Shown one piece after another: positions 6,519 through 11,678 of a DNA stretch of 11,678 nt (within the stretch, counting starts at the first letter, position 1; every line of letters starts with the position of its first letter). The stretch covers positions 1 to 11,678 of the forward strand of contig JBILMZ010000104.1 of assembly GCA_044375275.1 (NCBI GenBank), in the 5' to 3' direction. The stretch comes from SZUA-430 sp044375275 (GTDB lineage: Bacteria; Pseudomonadota; Alphaproteobacteria; Micropepsales; Micropepsaceae). A model generated the notes under the pieces. The model searched no databases. It saw nothing but the letters and a program-made list of their open reading frames with translations, and was not told where the DNA came from. Both the position numbers and the translations under genes were made by a program.

Positions 6519-7112
6519 TCAGTTCGCCGGTGGCGTGGCGGGGGCGGCCGGTGCGGCGGCGCCTTCAGCGGCGGGTGCTGCGCCTTCGACAGGGGCTGCG
6601 GCCGGGTCGGTTGCGGCGGGAGCTGCTGCCGGGGCGGCCGGTGCTGCGGCGTCGCTCGAGAACATGTCGGTCAGGACCTGCCACTTGCCGTCCTTGCGGA
6701 TCCACGTGACTGTTGTCTTGCCGGTGTCGGTCGCTTGCGCGGCGCCTTCGCCCATCATCATCTTGTAGGTGCCGACTTCAACGGCGAGTTCGCCGGACTT
6801 CGCGAAGGTCAGGCTTTCGGTCTCGAAGCTCAGCTGCAGGCCGGGGATTGCGGCCAAGCCTGTCCAGGCCTGCTCAAGCGCTTCGCGGCCGACGGCCTTG
6901 GGCGCGTTCGGCGGCAGCAGCTGGCCGTTCTCGGTATAGACGGTTTCGGCGATCGCCTTGGCGTCCTTGGCGGCGATCAGTTCCATCCACTTCTTGTTGA
7001 TGTCGCGGATGGCGGCTTCGTCGGCGGCCGTGGATTCGGTGCCGCCGCACGAGACGAGAAAGAGGGAGGCGCCGGCGAAGACGAGCGTCGCGGCGATGTG
7101 CTTGAATTTCAT
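6519..7112 (-). CDS. NTF2-fold (DUF4440/SnoaL-like) lipoprotein with Ala/Pro-rich tail
   Basis: A 197-residue predicted lipoprotein. The start at 7112 is set by AGGAG 6 nt upstream and by the following signal peptide ending in the lipobox LVSC (residues 19-22); Gly at +2 suggests outer-membrane sorting. An upstream in-frame start at 7151 would place 13 residues before the signal. Residues 31-152 look like the DUF4440/SnoaL-like NTF2 cone fold: a first helix pair (AAIRDINKKWMELIAAKDAK), YTENGQLLPPNAP, GREALEQAW, and closing strands TTVTWIRKDGKWQVLTDMF. This fold serves as enzyme or ligand-binding scaffold, and no catalytic residues can be assigned. Residues 155-197 are nearly all Ala, Pro and Gly with a few acidic residues, a low-complexity tail rather than a domain. 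It ends at the bidirectional terminator. Confidence 0.87.
   Translation of the reverse strand: MKFKHIAATLVFAGASLFLVSCGGTESTAADEAAIRDINKKWMELIAAKDAKAIAETVYTENGQLLPPNAPKAVGREALEQAWTGLAAIPGLQLSFETESLTFAKSGELAVEVGTYKMMMGEGAAQATDTGKTTVTWIRKDGKWQVLTDMFSSDAAAPAAPAAAPAATDPAAAPVEGAAPAAEGAAAPAAPATPPAN
6541..6651. repeat. 21-bp direct repeat inside the lipoprotein tail
   Basis: Two 21-bp copies (6541-6561 and 6631-6651) differ at one base and lie exactly 90 bp apart, i.e. 30 codons, so the reading frame is preserved. Both encode Ala/Pro-rich segments of the lipoprotein tail. The arrangement fits expansion of the tail by in-frame duplication or slippage. Confidence 0.7.
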
Positions 7113-7151
7113 GGTCTGCTCCTGGATGACTGGCGCTGCCCGGCGGGCCAA

Positions 7152-7194
7152 GCGCTCACGGAGAGCGCGTATACCGATGGGCGGCGCGCATCAA
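7152..7194 (-). promoter_or_regulatory. Possible promoter and dyad upstream of the lipoprotein gene
   Basis: On the minus strand TTGATG (7194-7189) and TATACG (7173-7168) could be -35 and -10 boxes, but the 15-bp spacer is short. A perfect 6-bp inverted repeat GCGCTC/GAGCGC (7152-7157 with 7163-7168) sits at the predicted start region and could be an operator or a leader hairpin. It lacks a T-run, so it is not a convincing terminator for the upstream gene. Confidence 0.27.
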
Positions 7195-7202
7195 GGGGCG
7201 CT

Positions 7203-8231
7203 TCAGCCGCACATGCCGCGTTGCAGGGCTTCGAGCCACTGGTGGCCGTGGCGCAGGTCGGGCTCGAGGTGGTTGCCTTCAGCCCATTCATTCCAGGCCT
7301 TGATGAAGAGCAGCTGGCGCTCCGGCGGCTTTGACTGGAGCGTGCGGACCGCGCGCCTGACCGTGTCCTCGAAGAGGGCGGGGCTTGAGTTCACGTAGAT
7401 CACGCCGCGGGCGCCAAGGCGGGGGGAGTTGTCCCACGCAGGGCCTACGCAGGGATAGTGCTCGATGCCGGGCTGAGGGTCGAGGACTTCGTGGGGGGCG
7501 ATCTCGCGGTGGTCGAGCACGAGCATGCCCTCGGCATTGTGGTTGGTGTGCCGGGTCAGGAGCGGGATCCGCATGTCGACGGCGCCATCGAAGCCGAAGG
7601 GGTGCGGGTCTCCGGTGACGTCCATGTGGCGGACGGCGAGCAAATGCAGTCCCGGCAATCCTGCCTCTTGGGCGCATTGCCGCCAGAGCCGCGCGTGGTG
7701 TGCGGGAGCCGGGAGCCTGGCCACATCAAAGATGAGGAGCAGCGGCTTGCCGTCGACGTGGATGTAACGCGGGTCGCGCATGGCCTTCAGCAGCAGGGCG
7801 AAATGGGCGCGGGCGTCTTCGTCGCCGGGATAGGTCTGCTCGAGCAGGATGCGGTCGGGCGCGCCGTACCAGACGCCGCTCCAACTCTGGTTCGCCCAGC
7901 AGAGGCAGAAGGGAAAGTCGGGCTTGTCGGAGGCGAGGACTTCGTCGAACGGGCGCTCGAGGATGCGCCGGCCGTTCCCGAACCAGTAATGATAGTAGCA
8001 GAAGCCCTCGATGCCGTACTGGCGGGCGAGGGCGGCCTGCGCCTCGCGGGCTTCGGGAAGGCGCAGGTCATAGAAGCCGAGATCAGCCGGCACGTGCGGC
8101 TGATAGTGTCCCTCGAACAGGGGTGTCGCCCGGGCGACGTTGGTCCACTCCGTGAACCCCTTGCCCCACCACGCGTCGTTTTCGGGGACGGGGTGGAACT
8201 GGGGCAAATAGAAGGCGATGGTGCGGACCAT
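7203..8231 (-). CDS. WbsX-like (GH99-related) glycan-active protein
   Basis: A 342-residue protein without signal peptide that matches the WbsX/'glycosyltransferase WbsX-like' family, related to GH99 endo-mannosidases. Family blocks are in order: YLPQFHPVPENDAWWGKGF (8-26) followed by TEWTNV, GFCYYHYWFGNGRRILERPF (76-95), FCLCWANQSWSG (108-119), CVGPAWDNSPR (261-271) and KAWNEWAEGNHLEPD (311-325), with acidic candidates E315 and E318. It therefore looks like a complete single-domain member. The family is normally found in O-antigen or capsule clusters, where it is presumed to act on glycan chains or intermediates; biochemical proof is thin. Here no glycosyltransferase or export gene is nearby. 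It starts at 8231 with GGAG 5 nt upstream and lies 23 bp after the oxidoreductase gene, so the two are probably cotranscribed. Confidence 0.88.
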   Translation of the reverse strand: MVRTIAFYLPQFHPVPENDAWWGKGFTEWTNVARATPLFEGHYQPHVPADLGFYDLRLPEAREAQAALARQYGIEGFCYYHYWFGNGRRILERPFDEVLASDKPDFPFCLCWANQSWSGVWYGAPDRILLEQTYPGDEDARAHFALLLKAMRDPRYIHVDGKPLLLIFDVARLPAPAHHARLWRQCAQEAGLPGLHLLAVRHMDVTGDPHPFGFDGAVDMRIPLLTRHTNHNAEGMLVLDHREIAPHEVLDPQPGIEHYPCVGPAWDNSPRLGARGVIYVNSSPALFEDTVRRAVRTLQSKPPERQLLFIKAWNEWAEGNHLEPDLRHGHQWLEALQRGMCG

Positions 8232-8254
8232 GCTCGCTCCGGGCCGGCTGGCGC

Positions 8255-9256
8255 TCAGAACTCGAGGCAGATCTTCCCGAAGTGCTTCTGCGAACGCTGG
8301 TGCGCGAAGGCGCCGGCGATGTCGTCGAGCGGGAAGCGGCTGTCGATCACGGGCTTGATGCCGTTGGCATCGATGGCCGCGATCATGTTCGCCTGGTCCT
8401 CGCGCGAGCCGACGGTGATGCCGCGCACGGTGACGCTCTTGCTCATCTGCAGGGCGGTCATGACCTCGCCCGACCAGCCTGTCAGGACGCCGATCAGCGA
8501 GACGTGGCCACCGATGCGGCAGGCGGTGATGGACTGGTTCAGCGTGCCGGGTCCGCCCACTTCGATGACGGCATCCACACCGTGTCCCGCCATCTCGGCG
8601 GCGGTGCGGCCCCAGGCGGTGTCGGTCTTGTAGTTGATGACGTGGTCGGCGCCGAGGTCCTTGAGGCGCGCGAGCTTCTCGTCCGACGAGGAGGTCGAGA
8701 TCACCTTCGCGCCGGCCGCCTTGGCAAGCTGGAGGGCGAAGATGGACACGCCGCCGGTCCCTTGCGTCAGCACGACGCTGCCGGGACGGATGGCGGCATC
8801 GACGAAGAGCGAGCGCCAGGCGGTGAGGGCGGCGCAGGGAAGGGTGGCTGCTTCCGTCAGGGTCCAGCCCTTGGGCGCGCGGGTGAAGGCGGTGGCAGGC
8901 ATGGCGACAAGTTCGGCGCCGAAGCCGTCGACATGGTCACCGGGCACGCCCATCACGCGCTCAAGCGTCGGGCCGCCGCCGGCCCAGTTCGGGAAGAAGG
9001 TCGAGAGGACGTTGTCGCCTGTCTTGAAGGCCTTCACGCCTTCGCCCACGGCGACGACTTCGCCAGCGCCATCTGACATCGGGATGCGGCCATCGGCGAC
9101 GGGGATCATGCCGTAGACCACGGCGAGGTCGTGGAAATTCAGCGAGCTCGCGCGCACGCGCACGAGGATCTCGCCCTTGCCGGCGACGGGATCGGGACGG
9201 GTTTCGATGACAAGCTTGTCGGGCGCGCCCTGCGCCTTCACGGCTGCGACTTTCAT
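8255..9256 (-). CDS. Zinc-free medium-chain NAD(P)H oxidoreductase (MDR superfamily)
   Basis: A 333-residue cytosolic oxidoreductase of the medium-chain dehydrogenase/reductase superfamily. The N-terminal GroES-like domain has SLNFHDLAVVYG (38-49) and SDGAGEVVAVGEGV (61-74). The Rossmann domain has TQGTGGVSIFALQLAKAAGA (164-183), then STSSSDEKLARLKDLGAD, whose serines where a strict NAD enzyme usually has an acid suggest NADPH preference (inference). The catalytic-zinc cysteine is replaced (N40-F41-H42-D43), and the usual four-cysteine structural lobe is absent at about 86-110, so it belongs with quinone-reductase/enoyl-reductase-like members rather than zinc alcohol dehydrogenases. The substrate is unknown. 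Start at 9256 with AGGA 8 nt upstream. It is the first gene of a probable two-gene unit with the WbsX-like gene; a functional link between them is not evident. Confidence 0.92.
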   Translation of the reverse strand: MKVAAVKAQGAPDKLVIETRPDPVAGKGEILVRVRASSLNFHDLAVVYGMIPVADGRIPMSDGAGEVVAVGEGVKAFKTGDNVLSTFFPNWAGGGPTLERVMGVPGDHVDGFGAELVAMPATAFTRAPKGWTLTEAATLPCAALTAWRSLFVDAAIRPGSVVLTQGTGGVSIFALQLAKAAGAKVISTSSSDEKLARLKDLGADHVINYKTDTAWGRTAAEMAGHGVDAVIEVGGPGTLNQSITACRIGGHVSLIGVLTGWSGEVMTALQMSKSVTVRGITVGSREDQANMIAAIDANGIKPVIDSRFPLDDIAGAFAHQRSQKHFGKICLEF

Positions 9257-9274
9257 GATGGAGTTCCTGAATGT

Positions 9275-9304
9275 GAATCGTGAGATGGGTGAATGGTGAG
9301 ATGG
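9275..9304. repeat. Two 14-bp direct repeats upstream of the MDR oxidoreductase gene
   Basis: GAATCGTGAGATGG (9275-9288) and GAATGGTGAGATGG (9291-9304) differ at one base and have a 16-bp period. They lie 19-48 bp upstream of the oxidoreductase ATG on the minus strand, where a leader or promoter-proximal regulator site would be. Function is unproven. Confidence 0.6.
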
Positions 9305-9429
9305 AGGAACGTTAGGGGCGGGCGCCTGGACTGTCCACGGTGCCGGATGGCCTTGCCCGGGCCTGATGGCTGCGCGCGCACACGCCGCACCCCTCGTGGG
9401 GGTAATTTTGCTGTGGATGGTGGTGGTAT

Positions 9430-9506
9430 TGGTCGGAGAGAGAGGATTTGAACCTCCGGCCCCTGCCTCCCGAAAGCAGTGCTCTACCAGGCTGAGCTAC
9501 TCTCCG
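9430..9506 (-). tRNA. tRNA-Pro (anticodon CGG)
   Basis: The minus strand folds as a 77-nt tRNA with encoded CCA. The acceptor stem CGGAGAG (9506-9500) pairs with CTCTCCG (9440-9434), discriminator A and CCA at 9433-9430. The D arm has AGCTCAGCCTGGTAGAGC; the anticodon arm is CTGCT-TTCGGGA-GGCAG with anticodon CGG at 9472-9470; the T arm is GGAGG-TTCAAAT-CCTCT. It reads the proline codon CCG, which is common in GC-rich genomes. The flanking GGTATT and AATACC (9512-9507 and 9430-9425 region) can extend pairing in the precursor. Confidence 0.97.
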
Positions 9507-9681
9507 AATACCAAGTCTTGTACGAATGCGAAATGTCGCATCCACAGGCAGCACGGCGCCGCCAATCCTCGGGAGGGCGGTCTTATACAGGCTGGTCAGG
9601 TGAGGGGCAAGGCAGGCAAAATGCCCCCGGACGTTTAATTTCGCTCATTTCGGCAGAAGTTACCAAAAGAAGGGGCCTCTC

Positions 9682-10845
9682 ATGCGCTTAGTCCTTGCTG
9701 GCGTCGGCTTTCTGATCGCCCTGGCGGTCGGCTATCTCCTGTTCTGGCCGGTTCGTATCGAGCCGGTGGCGGTTACCGTGCTTCCCAATGCGGGGTTCAC
9801 CCAGGCCTTTGCGCCGAACGAGTTCCTCCGCAAGGCCCGCTTCATGGACTTCGCCCTGGGCCAGGGTCCCGAAGATGTCACCGTGAAGGACGGCTATGCC
9901 TATACGGGGCTTGAGGACGGGCGCATCGTCCGTGTACGGATCGATGGCCAGACCCCGACGGGTCCGGCACCCGTCGGGCCTGCTGTTCCTGGCGGTACGG
10001 TGCCGACGACGATGCCGGCCGGCGCAATGGAGCAGATCGCCAATACCGGTGGTCGCCCGCTGGGCCTGCAGCATGATCCCTTTGGCAATATCGTCGTGGC
10101 TGATGCGAAGCAGGGCCTGCTTGCGATCAATCCGCAGGGCCGCATCTTCCCGGTGGCGAAGGCCTTTGGTGGCGTGCCGCTGCGCTTTGTGGACGACCTC
10201 GACATTGCCAAGGACGGCACGATCTATTTCTCGGATGCCTCGCAGCGCTTTGGCATCGAGGACGTCTTGCTCGACCTCTTCGAGGGCCAGCCGACCGGCC
10301 GGCTCTTCTCGTTCAGCCCCGCGTCGGGCCGCATCGAGGAGAGGGCGGGCGGCCTGTCCTTCGCCAATGGCGTGGCGATCGGACCCGACGAGGAATACGT
10401 GCTTGTCAACGAGACGGGCCTGCACCGCATCACGCGCGTCTGGCTGAAGGGGCCCAAGGCAGGCCAGAAGGACATCTTCATCGAGAACCTGCCGGGCTAT
10501 CCCGACAACATTTCCTATAACGGGCGCGGCATTTTCTGGGTGGCACTGGTGGGGCCGCGCTCCCAGGCGCTGGATGATGCACTGCCCAGTCCGTTCATGC
10601 GCAAGATCGCGTACCGCCTGCAGATGCTGGGGCTTGCTGCCGCGCCGCAGCCGGAGCGCTATGGTGCCATCGTCGCGATCGACACGAATGGCAAGGTGGT
10701 CATGACGCTGCAGGATCCGGGCGGGCTCAGGATCCACACGATCACGAGCGTCAACGAAAAGGACGGGCTGCTTTACCTGGGCGGCCTCCAGATGGACCGG
10801 ATCGCCACCATTCCGGTGCCGCCGCAGCTGCTGGCGCCGCGCTGA
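9682..10845 (+). CDS. Membrane-anchored SMP-30/strictosidine-synthase-like beta-propeller protein
   Basis: A 387-residue protein with an uncleaved-looking N-terminal membrane segment (about 3-23, MRLVLAGVGFLIALAVGYLL) and a periplasmic six-bladed propeller. The propeller resembles the SMP-30/gluconolactonase and strictosidine-synthase-like (APMAP) group: GPEDVTV (62-68), GRPLGLQHDPFGNIVVAD (124-141), DDLDIAKDGTIYFSDAS (171-187), SFANGVAIGPDEEYVLVNE (226-244), NLPGYPDNISYNGRGIFWVA (269-288). E64, N229 and D275 sit where SMP-30 enzymes hold their divalent metal (inference by motif position). Such proteins hydrolyse lactones or esters; no substrate can be named. A Pro/Gly/Thr-rich insertion (about 89-115) interrupts an early blade. 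Start at 9682 with AAGG 8 nt upstream. It is flanked by two tRNA genes and appears monocistronic. Confidence 0.88.
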   Translation: MRLVLAGVGFLIALAVGYLLFWPVRIEPVAVTVLPNAGFTQAFAPNEFLRKARFMDFALGQGPEDVTVKDGYAYTGLEDGRIVRVRIDGQTPTGPAPVGPAVPGGTVPTTMPAGAMEQIANTGGRPLGLQHDPFGNIVVADAKQGLLAINPQGRIFPVAKAFGGVPLRFVDDLDIAKDGTIYFSDASQRFGIEDVLLDLFEGQPTGRLFSFSPASGRIEERAGGLSFANGVAIGPDEEYVLVNETGLHRITRVWLKGPKAGQKDIFIENLPGYPDNISYNGRGIFWVALVGPRSQALDDALPSPFMRKIAYRLQMLGLAAAPQPERYGAIVAIDTNGKVVMTLQDPGGLRIHTITSVNEKDGLLYLGGLQMDRIATIPVPPQLLAPR

Positions 10846-10859
10846 GGACGGGCTTGGGC

Positions 10860-10913
10860 TGGCCCCGTTTGTTACGGCGGGGCGGGCCATTGCTTTAGCG
10901 GGGCGGGGCCATT
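10860..10913. repeat. GC-rich imperfect tandem repeats with a dyad after the propeller gene
   Basis: GCGGGGCGGGCCATT (10877-10891) recurs as GCGGGGCGGGGCCATT (10898-10913), one inserted G apart. TGGCCCCG (10860-10867) can pair with CGGGGCCA (10904-10911), and GCCCCG with CGGGGC (10878-10883), giving alternative hairpins just after the propeller stop codon. There is no T-run, so a rho-independent terminator is only weakly supported. Confidence 0.5.
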
Positions 10914-10967
10914 ATGGTCCCGCGCCTTGCGGCAGGGAGCCTTGGATTCCCGCGCAAATCCGGCCAA

Positions 10968-11042
10968 TGGGGTATAGCCAAGCGGTAAGGCAGCGGATTT
11001 TGATTCCGCCATTCCTAGGTTCGAATCCTAGTACCCCAGCCA
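10968..11042 (+). tRNA. tRNA-Gln (anticodon TTG)
   Basis: A 75-nt cloverleaf with encoded CCA. The acceptor stem TGGGGTA (10968-10974) pairs with TACCCCA (11032-11038), followed by discriminator G and CCA. The D arm contains AGCCAAGCGGTAAGGC; the anticodon arm is GCGGA-TTTTGAT-TCCGC with anticodon TTG at 11000-11002; the T arm is CTAGG-TTCGAAT-CCTAG. It decodes the glutamine codons CAA and CAG. Its 3' half borders the gene-poor region to the right and could serve as an attachment site for integrating elements. Confidence 0.98.
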
Positions 11043-11540
11043 CGCTCCCTGCGTCGGGTCGGCCTCTTTCTCGAAGATGACACCAGCGCCGAATCTGGGT
11101 CGGGGTTTTTCCCGGTTTTGAGCCATTCCGCGTGTTCGAAGATGACACTTTCGTCGTTGCTTTTTCGTTTGTTCATCTTCGGGGTCACTTGAGGTGGGCA
11201 GTGCTGGCTTTGTGTTCCGCGGAGACAGAGTCCGGGGCACACCCTCCGCAATAGCTTTTCGCGCGGGGCTCACGAGGCGGGCGCCTGGGGCGTTGGGGCT
11301 TTCAGGTCCGCCGATCGGTTATTCAATTTTCAAGTCGCGGGCAGCGCAGCAGGGGCTGCGAGCATCTGGAACAATAAGTGAACATGCGTCGATCGTCAAG
11401 CGGGGCTGGCGCGACCTTTTGGACAAGCGGTCGGTTGGGCGGTATTCTCGCCGGCAAGATCGCGGGTGTTGCTGCGTTGGTGAGGTGACCTCGGGTGCGT
11501 AGGCTGCGGGGAGAGGGAGGGGGTATAGTGTCACCGAAAT
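11043..11540. other. Gene-poor region between tRNA-Gln and the insertion sequence
   Basis: About 500 bp with no convincing coding sequence on either strand: the open frames are short, none has a recognisable domain, and those on the minus strand run into the tRNA. It holds the 13-mer TCGAAGATGACAC twice in direct orientation (11071-11083 and 11136-11148) and an inverted 9-bp core TCATCTTCG at 11173-11181. A weak hairpin CGGG/CCCG (11101-11104 with 11111-11114) followed by GTTTTG could end the tRNA-Gln transcript. Composition is less uniform than in the flanking genes. No repeat of the tRNA 3' end is visible here. Confidence 0.55.
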
Positions 11541-11678
11541 GGGGTCCGACCCACTGCTGTCCCACAGGAATTGAAGTAAAGCGGCTTGGTTCAGCCGCAG
11601 CGTGATACAATGGAATTGCGACAAACCATTGATCTGCTTCGGAGAACCAAGCCTTGAGTCATCATAGCACGATATTTG
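11541..11678 (+). mobile_element. Left portion of an IS4-family insertion sequence (partial)
   Basis: The last bases encode the start of an IS4-family transposase, so the DNA just upstream should be the left end of that element. The precise tip is not determined: a palindrome GGGTC-C-GACCC lies at 11542-11552, and CTGTCCCACA begins near 11557. A hairpin GCGGCT/AGCCGC (11581-11586 with 11593-11598) lies in the leader; comparable hairpins in other IS elements limit translation from transcripts entering from outside. The other end and target duplication lie beyond the window. Confidence 0.55.
11654..11678 (+). CDS. IS4-family transposase, N-terminal fragment (DUF4372 type)
   Basis: A frame starting at TTG (11654) reads M-S-H-H-S-T-I-F before the window ends. 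From memory this is the characteristic opening of IS4-family transposases with an N-terminal DUF4372 domain. GGAG lies 9 nt upstream (11641-11644), supporting the TTG as a start. Only eight codons are visible, so intactness and the DDE residues cannot be judged. These enzymes cut and reinsert their own element by a DDE mechanism. Confidence 0.62.

Noticed and set aside
9391..9412. Plus-strand hairpin ACCCC/GGGGT followed by AATTTTG
   Set aside because: Only a 5-bp stem and no plus-strand gene upstream of it; on the minus strand it lacks a T-run, so it is not called as a terminator for tRNA-Pro.
9312..9638. Open frames across the tRNA-Pro gene on both strands
   Set aside because: They are translations of the tRNA and its flanks (the GFEPPAP-type peptide is a well-known tRNA-derived artefact); no ribosome site or domain.
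11015..11273. Minus-strand open frames of about 50-80 residues after tRNA-Gln, including one beginning MNKRKSNDESV
   Set aside because: They end inside or run across the tRNA gene, overlap each other in different frames, and show no domain or convincing ribosome site. A decayed coding remnant is possible but cannot be shown.
11384..11488. 34-codon frame starting MRRSSSGAG on the + strand
   Set aside because: Too short, no ribosome-binding site of note, no recognisable family; expected by chance in GC-rich DNA.
1..11678. CRISPR arrays, prophage genes, toxin-antitoxin or defence operons
   Set aside because: No regularly spaced repeats, no phage structural genes and no paired small toxin/antitoxin frames were seen.

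Overview
The window looks like chromosome of a GC-rich alphaproteobacterium, most likely a sphingomonad-type genus. This rests on the strong G/C bias at third codon positions, the Do-protease/OmpR-type regulator/HAMP kinase gene order at the left edge (an arrangement I associate with sphingomonads), and CCA-encoding tRNA genes. The genus assignment is inference. I found 8 complete protein genes plus one partial gene at each edge, two tRNA genes, several intrinsic terminators, and the start of an insertion sequence at the right edge.

Left block (1-2341, + strand): the tail of a Do/DegP-like periplasmic protease, its terminator, then a two-component system whose regulator and kinase genes overlap by 14 bp. 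This suggests envelope-stress sensing. The kinase gene runs 80 bp into the 3' end of the convergent transporter gene.

Middle block (2262-5152): on the minus strand, a fumarylacetoacetate-hydrolase-family enzyme and an Atg22/UMF1-type MFS transporter form a translationally coupled pair (ATGA overlap). Divergent from them, a HU-type nucleoid protein sits behind a 284-bp AT-rich leader with two inverted repeats and ends at a strong terminator.

Central accessory block (5209-9256): an exported protein ends in two 12-residue EF-hand loops inside a degenerate FrpC/RTX-like calcium module. Next come a bidirectional terminator, a minus-strand NTF2-fold lipoprotein with an Ala/Pro-rich tail, and a minus-strand pair made of a zinc-lacking MDR oxidoreductase and a WbsX-like (GH99-related) protein.

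Right block (9430-11678): tRNA-Pro(CGG) on the minus strand, a membrane-anchored SMP-30/strictosidine-synthase-like six-bladed propeller protein, tRNA-Gln(TTG), and then about 500 bp with no convincing gene but with small repeats. The window ends in the first codons of an IS4-family transposase (DUF4372 type). The change from a compact gene layout to non-coding, repeat-bearing DNA plus an IS right after tRNA-Gln is consistent with an integration hot spot, but no integrase or duplicated attachment site is visible.

I did not find a convincing undescribed multi-gene system. The best leads are the calcium-module exported protein, the convergent kinase/transporter overlap, and the post-tRNA-Gln region.
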